Source of the DNA: Prostheceraeus crozeri
Taxonomy: Eukaryota; Platyhelminthes; Polycladida; Euryleptidae
Reading direction: 5' to 3'
Assembly (NCBI GenBank): GCA_907163375.1
Contig: CAJQUW010006363.1
Span: forward strand, 141,501-205,500
DNA: 64,000 nucleotides
The notes under the pieces were generated by a model that saw nothing but the letters and a program-made list of their open reading frames with translations, did no database searches and had not been told where the DNA came from. Positions 1 to 59,110 of this stretch are shown here, one piece after another. The translations under genes and the position numbers were made by a program. The first letter of the stretch is position 1, and the number at the start of each line of letters is the position of its first letter.

Positions 1-1069
1 AGAAAATTGTACAATAAGCTCAAGACAGTAAAACGCAAATTGTCATGCTTGTCACCGAAGAGAGAAGATATGAAGCAAATGAAAATATTAAATTGCGATA
101 GGTGATAATTGCTAATGAAAACGAAGATGATCTGCGGAAGTATGAGCGTCATGACGGATGGTTCATGTGCAGTGGTGCGAGCGCATGCTGTTGATTTGCA
201 TTCCATCAATGTAGGAATACCTTGATGTAATTGATATTGAACCTTAACTCAATCGCAGACATTGACAACATGATTGACCATGCAAATGTGATTGGAGAGT
301 TTTCGATTGTAGGTCTCGATCAATTACATTGCCCGTTTTTATTAACTCTCCTTTACTTTTCATGTCGCTAAATGTTTTATTTCCTCTCATCTATGTTGAT
401 ATCTCTCGGTACGAATCGCTATCGATGAAAGACTCTAGATATGACACATGTGCTGTCTTGCACTTCGTAAATAGCTGCGCAGATTTTATAAAGATCCTGC
501 TATTTATGTGAATCACTGTCGATGAACATTGTTATTATTCTATCTGTATACTGAAACAATATTGAGCGCCTGACTATAAATTGAACAGGTTTTGTATTCG
601 CTACAATGCAAATTTTACATTCGGACTTGCTTCGATATGTGTATACCAAAGATGCTTACGAGTGCATTCTGTTCAACGCTCTCTCGTAAATATGCGTCAT
701 TTCAGTGCGATTATGTTCTTCAATTGTGACAGAAGAAAATGCGTCAGTGATCATCGAAGTAAAAGTTTTTCAGCGATCACAAAACTGAAGGAATTGATTG
801 ACAGGTTGTCATTTTTATAAAATGCTTTATCTATAAAATGAAGCTCTTTAGACAGATAAGTGTGTCTCATCAAGAAAATTCATAAGACGTGAAATTCATC
901 TGATTGTAGAGCCCATTGGTCTTTGAAATGCTGGTGACATAGAATGATTGAAGATACTTGATATTTCGTATTTGCTTTTTATTAAAATTTTCAACAGAAT
1001 ATCTGCATTTGAATCCTACTGGTTATTACTGTGTTGATGCAAGTTCTCAATTCATATTTATCAGAATAT
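1..1069. other. AT-rich non-coding DNA
   Basis: No homology, repeat structure or long frame could be recognised. Short frames here (329-511, 581-820) have no family resemblance. Confidence 0.5.
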
Positions 1070-1403
1070 GGAATACGGTGATGGGAGAGCTGTGCACGCG
1101 TAAACAATGAATGAAAAGTTGACATTTGGTTTTAGTATTCGATCATGAAGACTAGCACAAATCTGTAATTATGCACGCGTCGATGACAGAGGGAATTGTC
1201 ATCTGTGCTGATGGCATGAAACATACACTTTCCGATAGACTTGCAATCTTGACATTAAAATTTCTGGGCGTTGCTGAAATAGGGAAATCAGAAAGTTGTC
1301 AAGACCCAACAATGCTCAGTAGCCTCTGAAGATAAGGTGTGTAAGGGATCTATAGATTCATCAAATTGTTTATGATGTTACTTAGAAATCGTCACCGTAT
1401 TCC
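1070..1403. mobile_element. candidate short inverted-repeat element (MITE-like)
   Basis: A 334-base segment starts GGAATACGGTGATG and ends with the near-perfect inverse CGTCACCGTATTCC, about 13 matching bases. No coding capacity or clear target duplication is visible. This looks like a small non-autonomous DNA element, or a coincidental inverted repeat. Confidence 0.35.
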
Positions 1404-3689
1404 ACGAATCCAGAGGAAGTGATACTAATGGAATGAGTTAATTTTTATCCTTGGTCTTGATGTTTTTCGATTCAACTGCTTTGTAGTCCATTACGCTAAT
1501 GACTTTATTGTAAATGAAAATACTTGCAAAATTAGCAATAGATGATGAGATGTTAGTCAGATACCTTCACATACATACTTTACCAAATAAGTGCATTTGA
1601 AAAGTAAGGTTCTACAACTCATAGCAGGATCATTATTCTGCACGAAGACATGGCGCGAAGAAATAGAATGTAAGTAGAAAAATGCATTTCCTGATGTGCA
1701 TACTGATAAGATAACCTTGTGACGTGCAGCAGGACTTCGATCTCGAAGTAACCTAAATTAGATGAAGCTATCTACTACGTGTTTCTATGTTTATGTACCA
1801 AATGTGTCCCTCAGCATAAAGTCAACGGCAGAGAGGCAGAAAATTGGGGATGATAAATAATTATGATTAAGTAATTATGTAGCGATATAGACTCATAACT
1901 GCATAACTAATTAGGCTAAAAGAAACACTGAAAATAAGGTAGTAGAAAGTTAAGAGGCATATACGGGATGCAAATTGTATGATCGTATTACAATCGAAAC
2001 ATTTTCATCTTATGCATGTCTAGGCTTGCTAACCGTGGTTTTTTAGTTTACTTTTCTTCAAATGATTGCAGATACTTAATGAATGAACTTGAATGAATGC
2101 ATTCCCAATTCGTGTTATCTATTGTAGTTTGATTTTGTACTAACTTTTCACATGACTTGCCATTCCAAACGAGTAGCCTCACGATTCCTAATATTGAGTC
2201 ATTTTTGTCAAATAAACTACTTTATCAGTAGTTTACCTACTGAATTTATCAAATGACAAAATCGAAGGTTTCTATGCAGTGTGTCATTTCAATATAAGAT
2301 AATCCTTTTGCAGATCGTTTAATCTCGCGATTGCTTCTCATATTTCCATGTCCCAGCAGATGCCGATCATGTTTGAATCCCATGTTCTGTGCATATGCTT
2401 CCCATACTAATATTCTACGTAGAAGTACTCATAGCATTACCTTTCATGTGAAAATGAGTTTTCCATGGTACTCTTCATGCTCTTAGAATTCTTTCAACTA
2501 TCTTGTTGAATGATGATCTTCCCCAGTTAATCTTTTATGCTGCTAAAAGTGTTTATTGTCCATCAGGTTATACTGACTTGTTAACCCTGAATTGCCTTCT
2601 TTAAAATACTTTCTCGGGTAGATTGCATTCACCCATTGTATCAGCTCTTAAAATAATATTATATAATACCGCATCATCTAATATACATCTATACACAATT
2701 CTGTACATTAACGATTCATTGAGATGCAGCCATATCAATGTACACCCGATCAATAGGATGCGTTAGTCAATGAACATAACTGCACCCTTGCTGATTTGAT
2801 AGCTGTTAATATATTTTCATTTCGTTGATTCTGCTGTAAGGATACACAGTACGGATGCAACATGGAATCCGTGTAACTTCAATTACTAGTTGACTTTTCA
2901 GCACTCAGGAGCTGCGGTTATGAAAAGACCTTGTAGATCAAAGCAATAGACGAAAATTTAGCACCATAATTCGGTTTTTTGCCTCAATCTGGATCTGGAA
3001 TGTCTAAGAACAGCAATTGAACTTTAATCTAATTTAATAATCCGAGTATCAGATCGTATTATTTCTTTTCCATAGATGTGAGAGTAGCAGCTCTACAGAA
3101 TCAGACTGTTAGAATTTTAGAATGACAAATAATTACCTATTGAAATATTACCTATTCTTTATAAATAACATGCAGAATTGCGATTTCTCAGGAACAGGCT
3201 TCAAATATTTACTCAGCATTACTACATTGCAGTATTTGCACCCATCGCCAGTTCAATATTCATTGTTAACTAAGCACATTGACTAAGTGAAGTTTATGCA
3301 ACTATGGAAACGCAATCATGCATGATAATAGTGTACGATAATTTTTCTTGCATAGAGTGTGCTTTAACTTGTTTTATTGTCAGAATAAAATGGAAATTTG
3401 GTTTGATTTTGATGGATAATAGCTGCGTTTAATTTCTCATTAAATCATCAAATCCAGCAAAATTTGTTTTCTGTATATGTTGGAAAGTTGCAAAAAATCC
3501 TAGATGGTATGTTGCATAGCGTAAGTCAGTCGAATTTCGCACCTTTCATGCTTAAATTGCAACCTCGATTAAGCAGATAATAATCGAGGTCGAGGTCGGA
3601 CTGAGCAGTAGTTAGATAATTTTTCATTTGCTACTTTGTTTTCAAATTCAAATTGGTTTCTTTTGCTACTTTGCTGATTTGCTCCTTTA
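1404..3689. other. AT-rich non-coding DNA with one small hairpin
   Basis: No gene was seen. The one structure is a hairpin at about 2200-2262: TAAACTACT and AGTAGTTTA form an inner stem, flanked by TTTTGTCA and TGACAAAA. Confidence 0.45.
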
Positions 3690-4565
3690 CGCCTACTTAT
3701 CGGACACTTTGCATATAGGAATCTAGAATAAAGACACAAGATTTGAATGAAAACATAGAAATATACGTGTAGTCCCGCCAGTACGGGCTTCTGCATGGAA
3801 CGAGACCGAGTATGAGACTTTCACAGAATGTTCTACACCCTTTGACAACTACGACAATGCGCGCCTTTCGCGTTCTAACGAGTTCTTCTGATAGACAGGA
3901 TCAAAGAAAATGTCCTGTTAATTTAAGGAAAATTGAAGTTTTCGACCAATATGTCTTTTTGTTTTCCTTGCACCGGCTATGCGAGATTCGTTAACTGAAG
4001 CGCCATTATTTGTGGCGTGATACATCTTCAGGGCATGAAGTCAAGTAACCATATTCCTTAAACCTACAAAACTAAGCACATGGATTCAGCAAGCATCTTA
4101 GTAGGGCAAACATAAAATTTTGATCAAATTTTAGCTCGAGCCTTAAGAATCTAACCACATTCCTGCAAATATCGCACATAGAAGTTGTTTCTAGTAGTTG
4201 ATAGAACGTAATGCAAGACGATATGAAGACAAATCATGCCTACAATTGTGCAGCTAGAGTTAATAGATCTCTTGTAGTCGGAGCAGACACCAAGCAGACA
4301 TATTCGTCGAAACTTTTCCTTCAATTAACATGTCTTTTTCTTTGATCTACTCTGTAGATCTAAGGAGCTCGTTAGAATTTAGAAGGCGGATGTTTTCGTG
4401 GTAGTCAAAGGGTGTAGAATATTTTATGAAAGTCTCATATTCGGTCACGTTCCATGCAGAAGGCAGGACTATAAGTATATTTCTATGTTTCCATAGTATT
4501 TGTTGCAATCATTCAAATCTTGTGTTTATTCAAAATCCTTATGCCCAAAGTAAGCACCTGTTGAG
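3690..4565. repeat. large imperfect inverted repeat (fold-back element)
   Basis: Arm 1 (about 3690-3965) and arm 2 (about 4290-4565) are reverse complements at roughly 75-80 percent by eye, around a spacer of about 325 bases. Shared blocks in order include ACACAAGATTTGAATGA, CATAGAAATATAC, CTTCTGCATGGAACG, TATGAGACTTTCA, TCTACACCCTTTGAC, TTCTAACGAG and AATATGTCT. No protein of known family is encoded. It could be a fold-back DNA transposon or two copies of one short repeat inserted in opposite orientation. The divergence of the arms suggests age. Confidence 0.7.
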
Positions 4566-5984
4566 ATTGGACGGGATGCCTCATGCCACTAGATAATTTC
4601 AATGAACTTTGTGACTATTTGCAAAATTGATTTGTAACGACTTTATGTCATGTGTTGAATAATGTTTTGAGCGTGTCCGTTAACAATATTTTCTCTGCAA
4701 TTGTTAGTATAATGCATATTTTGCTTTCACATAAGAATAAAGCATAATTGTATCATCATGCTCATTTGATAGTAGATGATTACTATTTCATGCTTGCAGA
4801 CCGAGTCTATGACGGACGATATGACTTTCAAATTCCGATTTTCCTATTCTGATAAGGAACTACATGTAGGTCTAAATACTCGTTTATAGTTGTGATGCTG
4901 TTAACAAAAAATTGTTACTATACAATGCAAAGTCTTCCTTCTCAAATCTCCTGAAATGCAAGGCGTTATTTTTCTGTTATTCTATTTAAAAAGTATATTT
5001 CTTTAACTAGTATTACGGACACTGTGGAGGATGACATCAAAAGTAGACGAGAAAAAAAGACGAAAGTTTGAGAGTCTGACAAGCACACACACTTATTCTG
5101 TCCAAATGCTATGGAAACACTTACTGCATTGCGATCTGACGCAAGACATCTCCCGAAATAAGGGGCACAAAACAAGTGAAAGAACCGACGAGGTAGGAGC
5201 GGATTTTTTAAAACAACCTTGCAGTCTTGCAGAGCAACGCGATAACGCATCCAGCATTATCCTCTCGTCTCGGTGTCGAAGAACTCTCATGAAATGATCT
5301 ATATTTGACTGTTTCTCCTTGAGGCATAATTTCATTCACTTGCAGGGTTCCCGCGGCCCTTGAAAACCCTTGAATTTTGATGAAGTCATCAATTTAAATA
5401 TTTCACATATTAAAATATTGAAAAGGTCTACATATCTTGTAGCACAAAGCACTTGATTTTGAAAATGAATATGAATGCATCTATCAATTAAGCTAGCTAT
5501 TTTAATTGGTTTAATCACTTGATCTGAGAATTTTTTAGAGTTTATTGAAAAGCTGTAACCACTGAGATATTTTTACATAATCATTCACATGTACTAACCC
5601 TTGCGTAAGTCAAATTAGTTTTCTCATTATAATGCAGGGATTATACATGTATATGCCCCCTATATATTATGCATTTTCGTAGGCATTTTGTGTTCTAATG
5701 TGGTAACTAACGCGATAATACATTTTGCTTTATTAACCTATAATTGTTGCGCATGTTACCTGTTGCCGTCACATGGGTGAGATTCTTCCGGAATTTTGGC
5801 ATGAATTTCATTGTGTCTTGAGATTCGTCCAAAAACGTTATAAAACGGAAGGGTGGGTGGGGTTGGGTCTTCTTTCTATACAGTTGTTGAATTTTTGAGC
5901 ACATTTTGAGAAACAAAAAAATTTTAAGATTGAACTAACAGTCATCTTTATCTGTCTATATTTTGCTTCATTTACCGAGCAGCA
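4566..5984. other. non-coding DNA
   Basis: No recognisable gene or repeat. The several overlapping short frames at 4966-5335 on both strands mirror one another and show no family motif. Confidence 0.4.
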
Positions 5985-6810
5985 ATGTCGGGACTTCTGC
6001 AGTATTTGTTAGAAAAATTGCCATTGAACAATTCGTTTCTTCATCGTTTGGGAAGATTAGATCACCTGAAAAGAAAGCGTAAAGGTATTCAAAACCATCT
6101 TCTGGACATTGCCAAAGAGTTTCCCAACGTTATCAGAAAGTCGACTGGGAAGATTAGATCACCTGAAAAGAAAGCGTGAAGGTATTCAAAACCATCTTCT
6201 GGACATTGCCAAAGAGTTTCCCAACGTTATCAGAAAAGAAGAGGTGAACAATCTGTCTTATGAAATTTGACTGTATTCCACTGACCTGGACATCCACTTT
6301 GTTCCAGGAGAACGCTTAGACTCATTTTGGAATCGTGTATTCTTATTGACGACAGAAGATGGAATTATTCGATACCTCTTATTTGGTAAGCTAGTCAAGG
6401 CAGTTTTAACGGTGTTTCATGGTCCTTAGTAGAGGATACTTTCAATTGGGTCGATGCCATAGTTGGCAAAAGAAGGTATAGTCTTCAAAAGTCCAATATC
6501 TCAGCCCAATTGACTGAAATGCCAATCGAAGTCGGACAAGCCCATACATGAAAGTATCTCTATGAATCAGCCAGACATGCAGCTTATAAAGAACATGCAA
6601 CAATCCCACAGCGCATACACAATACATTTGAAAGCAAAGGAACTAGAAAGAATAGAGAATCTCCAAAAGGTTCTATTGCTCATTACAGCAAAAGAAAATG
6701 AAGAGATAAGATTGAAGCAGCGAACAAGAAGAAAGTTATTGGAATCTTTGGTCACAAAGGAATATGCTCTTCATGCCCGTTATCCTTCGAAACGAAGTAG
6801 ATATAGTTGA
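5985..6810 (+). pseudogene. hAT-like transposase-derived pseudogene fragment
   Basis: Translating across several interrupted frames gives pieces that resemble the C-terminal end of hAT-type proteins: FVPGERLDSFWNRVF, a segment like FGKLVKAVLTVFHG, then a degraded VEDTFNWVDAIVGKRRYSL (compare the hAT dimerisation motif VERxFSxxxxIxxxRRxxL), and finally a Lys/Glu-rich tail with SAYTIHLKAKELERIENL. A 97-base tandem duplication (second unit from 6147) lies in the 5' part and breaks the frame, and stops interrupt the middle. The hAT assignment is by motif shape only. It is clearly not an active gene. Confidence 0.45.
6050..6237 (+). repeat. tandem duplication, 97-base period
   Basis: The segment beginning GGGAAGATTAGATCACC at 6050 recurs at 6147. 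About 91 bases match with a single visible difference (AAAG versus GAAG after AAAGCGT). The high identity against a decayed background suggests a recent local duplication. Confidence 0.85.
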
Positions 6811-7154
6811 TAAGACCTTGGTACTATCAAAGGTTCATTAATCTGTGATAAACAGTAATTTCGTGCGCACAATTTTGTAGTCAAATTGGAGAGTTCTCAT
6901 CATTTTGTTGTTTAGGCTGCTAGGCCTGTATTTAAATAAATATTTATTAGCAATTATTTCAAATTAGAAAGTAATATATCAACATATGTGCTTGCGAATT
7001 TACAATCTTCATATTACAGAGAATATACAGAGATGAGGATACAATCAACAACAGAAATGTTAGAAAGAAACAGCAAAGCTTCAGCATGGGCGCCTCGAAG
7101 AGCCATAGAACCATAGAGCCATCAGAATATATGGCTCCTTACGTTGAAGTTTGA
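6811..7154. other. non-coding DNA
   Basis: AT-rich spacer between the hAT-like pseudogene and the LINE tail. Nothing recognised beyond a short palindromic stretch around 7100-7135 (repeated AGAGCCAT and ATGGCTC). Confidence 0.4.
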
Positions 7155-7305
7155 AGTTCATAATAAATAAAATAAATAATCTCTTTATTGCTTCACAGTA
7201 AGTATTCGGTGAACGCATGACATATTTTCAATTGACATGAGATGAAATGAATGAGATGAAAAATAAAAACAAAATAAAACTTACAAATTAAATACAATGT
7301 ACAGG

Positions 7306-8518
7306 TCATTTACAATATTTTATGAATGAAGAGCTGAAGCGGACAGTTTTAGCAAAAGGTGGACGGAGATTCGATTGCAAAGTTGAGCGGCTCAAACGGT
7401 TGTGATGAGACTTAAATAATTCAGTTAAGGGTGTGAATCTGTCCTTTGTATGGAAAGCATCATTTTTGCACACATTTTTCAGCGACATCCATAAAAGTGG
7501 GAAAATCACTAGAGCCAATAATTTTGAAAACTCTGCGCTCTAAACGAATAATCATTTTTAACAGAAATTGAGGCGCATTACAGAAAACAGGAAATGCAAA
7601 CATAAGCAAGGAGCGAATAAAGGCAATGTATGATCGAAACATAAGAAACTTTGGACATCCAGACCTCCGTAAATTGTACATAATGTACAATCGCTTATTC
7701 GCTTTTTTAATAATACTGTCAAAATGAGCATCCCAACACATGTTATTCGAGAAAGTTACACCAAGTAAACGAAGGGATGAGACACGTTTCAGAAGTGTAC
7801 CATCCGGCAAGCTCACATCTAACAAATGCATGTTTTTCCTGGTTATGATATCCATGACAGAGCACTTTTTGAAATTAAGAGGCAGATGAACGTCAGCAGA
7901 CCACCTGATCAAATTATCAAATTCCATTTGCAAATTGTCATCAAAAACACTGTTATTAACAAAATGTAAAAAGGTGACATCATCTGCATACTTAAGAACA
8001 CATGTGTTTGGGCAGACAGGAGTAAGTGAATCTGTTGCCAAACAGAACAAGACAGGGCCCAAAACACTTCCCTGTGGAACCCCGCTAGTGACAGGGCTCC
8101 AACAAGACATCTGATTGTTCAGACAGACACGTTGTTTTCTATCTGATAGGAAGCTCGAAATCCAGTTTACAATAAATTTTGGTAAGCCAAAGTTCAAACA
8201 GGCAGAAACAATATTTTTATGTAACAATTTATCGAAAGCCTTTGAAAAGTCAGCTGACATGATACGAACACCACCAGAAGATTTGTCCAAAAATTGAAGA
8301 ACTTTGTGATAGGTCAAAACTAATGCTGAAGTCGCTCCAGAACCGGGACGTGGAATGTAAGCAAATTGATTCTTGTCAACTTTACTCTTTACTGACGGGA
8401 AAATGTACTTCCTACATACAATCTTCTCTAAAACTTTAGATAAAATAGGTAAAATAGAAATTGGACGGAAACTGGATACATCAACTGGGCGGTCGCATTT
8501 AGGAACAGGAGTTACATT
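7306..8518 (-). pseudogene. LINE reverse transcriptase, central and C-terminal part
   Basis: Continues the LINE protein after the insertion: FRPISIL, AFDKLLHKN, VPQGSVLGP and YADD are all intact. After DFPTFMDVAEKC the frame shifts, and the C-terminal tail RFTPLTELFKSHHNRLS...IKYCK reads in the neighbouring frame to 7306. The conserved RT core with a single late shift suggests a moderately young copy killed by insertion and drift. Confidence 0.85.
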
Positions 8519-8519
8519 A

Positions 8520-8625
8520 TAGTGATATAACTACGACATCTGTACTACCACAGAAAATGTAGCACGAGGCGAAGCCGAGTGCTACATCTTTCTATGGTAG
8601 TACAGATGGAGTAGTTATATCACTA
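8520..8625. mobile_element. near-perfect palindromic MITE
   Basis: A 106-base palindrome. TAGTGATATAACTAC at 8520-8534 pairs with GTAGTTATATCACTA at 8611-8625. Inside, CATCTGTACTACCA pairs with TGGTAGTACAGATG, and ATGTAGCAC with GTGCTACAT, around the core GAGGCGAAGCCGAG. TTA flanks both sides, which could be a 3-base target duplication. It encodes nothing; as RNA or single-stranded DNA it would be one long hairpin. Confidence 0.8.
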
Positions 8626-8865
8626 TTATCAAACGATCAAGAAATGTCAATGGGACCAGTGACGATATAGACGCATCCAAAGTCCTATCCAATATTGATG
8701 TCATGCATTTCCATAGAAATTAACTTCAAGTGAACCGATATTTAACTGGCATTTGCATGAGGTACCCAAGATATCATCTAAGGTTACTTGCAATTTGGGT
8801 GCATTGTAGGGTAGTATTTGATTCATAGAATTCAACATAGTGTAGATAGGAAGGGAGTTTGATAA
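8626..8865. mobile_element. short inverted-repeat element inserted in the LINE
   Basis: A 240-base segment starts TTATCAAAC and ends GTTTGATAA, followed by TA that matches a TA before the insertion (8518-8519). The LINE sequence rejoins cleanly across it. This pattern suits a Tc1/mariner-type MITE. The palindromic element at 8520-8625 sits exactly on its left edge, so exact boundaries of the two are ambiguous by a few bases. Confidence 0.6.
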
Positions 8866-8866
8866 T

Positions 8867-10465
8867 AGACATTTTAAAGCAAATAGGAACAGATCCTTCC
8901 CTAAGACTTCTATTAAACAGATAGGTGATTGCAGGACAAATAAAATCAGCACAATCACTCAACACCCAGGGTGGGATACCGTCCGGCCCGGAACTCTTCC
9001 TAGGAACGGAACACAACATTTTGAAAACTTCATTCAAATTAACAGAAGGACACGACTGAGAGTCAGTAATGAAAGAAGTTACAGACACTGATTCACTCTG
9101 AAAGTTTGAAGCAAAGTAGCTGTTGAAGTCATGCGCTGAAATATTTTGAGCAAACTTCTTAACTTTAGGGCATCTACCGAGAACACGCAGTGATTTCCAT
9201 ACTGTTGCGCTACCACCAGAAGAGGCAGATTTAATGAAATTCATTTTGAGTTGGCGTACATGATTGATAACTTCAGTGCGCAGTCGATAATACTTGCCAG
9301 TCTGACCACATGAAAATGCCCTGTCACGGTCATCTATCAAGATCTTAAGCGACATCTTCATCCAAGGTGGATCGTCCGAGCGAACACGAACAGTGCGCGA
9401 AGGAAAGAAAAAATCATACAGATGATAAACACTATCACAAAATAAAGCCGCAGCATCATTTAAATCTCCGACACTTTGAGTTAAACCAAGCCAGTTGTAG
9501 TTGGACATAGCCGAATAGAACCCAGCAGTATTCGAGCGAGAAAACTTTCTTACAGTAACTTTGACAGTAGATGGACGAGTGACTTGAGATGGTTTCCACA
9601 TAACAACTGAATGATCAGATCTTCCGATAGGTGGCTGGGATGTACATTTGATACCAGTAGAAAAATTCGAAAAAAGTTGATCCAAACAATTTGTGTCACG
9701 AGTTGAAAAATCGACAAGCGGCGTCAGGTGGCACAAATTAGATATCGAAGTATACTGACTACGTAGACCATTGAAATCTCCACACAAAACAATGCGAAGA
9801 TTTATACTAAAGCGCATTATACCATAATCAATCAAGTCCGTAATGCTTGATATCGCTGCATCATTTGAAGAAGTATCATTCCAAAAAGGGTGATATACAC
9901 ACACTAGAAAAAGATGGAACTCTTGAATGTACATAACCAGGAACTCCGAATCACATGTGGAAATAGCGCGATGGTCGATGAGATCACATTCTAAGTTGGA
10001 AGGAACGTAGCAAATGATACCGCCTCCGTTGCGGCCCAACCTATCACGGCGGAATATGGTAAATCCAGGTACAGCAAGTGCTTCATCTGCTACAAGGGAG
10101 TGAAGCCAAGATTCAGTAAAAACACAAACATCAGGACGAGAAGATAGAAGCATTTGGTGAACTTCATCATACTTGCTCAAAATAGATCGCACGTTGGAGA
10201 GAATAAAAGTCTTCGGATGAGGATATCTCCTCTTCTTAGGCTGTCGAGAACCACTTGAAACGGACACCGGAACAATAGATCTATGAACATCCTTGAGAGC
10301 ATGATACTCGCGATTAACATAAGAGCGCCTTTTCGAGATAACGACAGGAATATGTTGGATATAAACACCAAAGAAGAAGAGCCTCCGCCTGACAGTCCTG
10401 CTCACATGTAAACATTGTCCACGCAATTGCAACAGTTCATCTTTAGAATATTGAATGCGACCCAT
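8867..10465 (-). pseudogene. LINE endonuclease and RT N-terminal segment
   Basis: About 530 codons stay open from ATG at 10465 to the insertion boundary. An N-terminal basic region is followed by the endonuclease at about residues 85-290, with catalytic E (TESW), D (GDFNG) and SDH motifs all present, then a linker and the conserved [10 protein letters not shown] entry to the RT. Beyond residue 533 the frame runs into the inserted MITE-like DNA and encodes unrelated residues. No ORF1 was seen upstream. Confidence 0.85.
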
Positions 10466-10600
10466 ACAATAGATATCAGCATAATTGCATGCAAAGCACT
10501 AGATGGCAGATGTCAGATGAAAGAACGACCAAACAGTATTCACCAGAAGTCGCTAGAAATCCGACCGTCCTGCAGCGAAGCAAGAGATCGAAAGGATATT

Positions 10601-11978
10601 TTGAACAAGTAATTTTGAATTATGAAAAGTCGTAGAATCTAATTTGGAAGTTCCCTAAATTTCATCATCTCATTTCATTTCTCACGTGTGTATATTCGAC
10701 GAGCGTTACACCAGTTTTTATGTGCAGCACAACTTATTTTTAGCTATATTATCGTTTGCCATATGCCCTTATGTGATCGATACGCAATAATCTGTTATAA
10801 ACTCTGTAATTTCTTGTGCAAATTTATTATTTTGTTTCCAAATTGAGGAATAGTCTTCATTTTGTGGTTGTTTTCACTGTTGGAAATGGCATTTTCAGAT
10901 TTTCGTCAAATATTTTCCAAGTGTTTAAATTATCGACAATTTCGAATTATTGGCGCAGAATCTATTATACGTAGAATATAAGCGAATAATTTCCCAAAAT
11001 TTCTTCGTCTCATTTTTCACATATTTGACGAAGGTCACGTCGCTTTACGATATACATTTTATAATTATCCGTCACATACAGACAGGGTAACAGTATTATC
11101 GTCTCTAATACTTTCATCAGCTATACTCGTGCACGTAGAAAGTTGCTTCGTTGAACATTTATGAAGATTCTTGTATTTGACGAAAGCTACGTCATTTTAA
11201 CCACATTTCTGTTATAATTTGTTATGCATCTCTTTTCTCCCCAAGATCTCCCATACTAGCATCTTTCTGTTATTATCACATATTTGTTTTTCTGAGAATA
11301 CTTGTTTTCTATGTCTCTAAAACATGTGAAAAACGGGTGCATTTATACAGTTGTTAAGCTAAGTGATGTAGCGACCAGAGAAACAGGCAATATGCAAATG
11401 TTTTTATGTAATGCAAATCTTCCTTGGTTTGGTGGTGTAAACTATTATCATAGTCTATTGTGTAGTTGATCAGTTTATAAATATCATTTCTGCCAATGGC
11501 AGTTCAATATAAGTAGGCCGACAAACATCAGTAAGTAGTATAGAAAATGGGGTGTCTCAGTTTCCGGAAATGGCGTCTTGCTAGAATCTCACCCATATGC
11601 CGTCAAGTCGGCTACGATGTCTAACCAGTATGACACATCTTCTTTTGGAGGGGCTATTGGCTGTCTCATGGATCTTTAACTGAATGTTCAAGTATTTAAC
11701 ATATATTACAATTGATTTTCTACTCATTTTAAAATTTAGAGATAATCTATTTAATCATGTAGAATGTATAAGAAACTTATAAGAAATCTCAAATTTACGT
11801 GATCCTTGAAAATCATAGATTTTGCTCTTGAAATCCTGGCTTAGGTTCCCAATGTCTTGTAGTGTCATGAATCATTCAGCAATTATGGTATCTGAATAGT
11901 GAATATTGATAATGGATATCACACTAATAAAAACGTCGTGTGCAATTCGTTGCTTGTATTCGTTTCATTTCTTTTCAG
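10601..11978 (+). other. AT-rich intron or upstream DNA
   Basis: No repeat or gene recognised. This is the last stretch before the C2 exon and was searched by eye for the missing first coding exon without success. Confidence 0.4.

Positions 11979-59110
<47,132 letters not shown>

Larger units (their letters stand above)
7155..10600 (-). mobile_element. non-LTR retrotransposon (CR1/jockey-like LINE), interrupted
   Basis: Minus-strand LINE. The 5' half (8867-10465) carries an APE-type endonuclease (NVRSILSKYDEVHQMLL, TESWL, GDFNG, GRSDHSVV) and the start of the reverse transcriptase ([13 protein letters not shown]). The rest of the RT reads from 8518 down: CDRPVDVSSFRPISIL, DFSKAFDKLLHKN, SGVPQGSVLGPVLF, KYADDVTF. 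A frameshift near 7465 moves the last residues (NDAFHTKDRFTPL...) into another frame. A roughly 345-base insertion at 8520-8865 splits the ORF. The 3' end at about 7155-7200 has an AATAAA and a TTTATT-type tail. The 5' boundary is uncertain. Clade is by motif only. Confidence 0.85.

Noticed and set aside
4966-5335. Overlapping frames of 80-94 codons on both strands
   Set aside because: They mirror one another, have no recognisable domain and no support for splicing or expression.
11906-11978. Start codon for the WWP1-like gene just upstream of the C2 exon
   Set aside because: The in-frame residues before the cttttcag acceptor do not resemble the first C2 strand, and the exon enters mid-codon, so this is intron.
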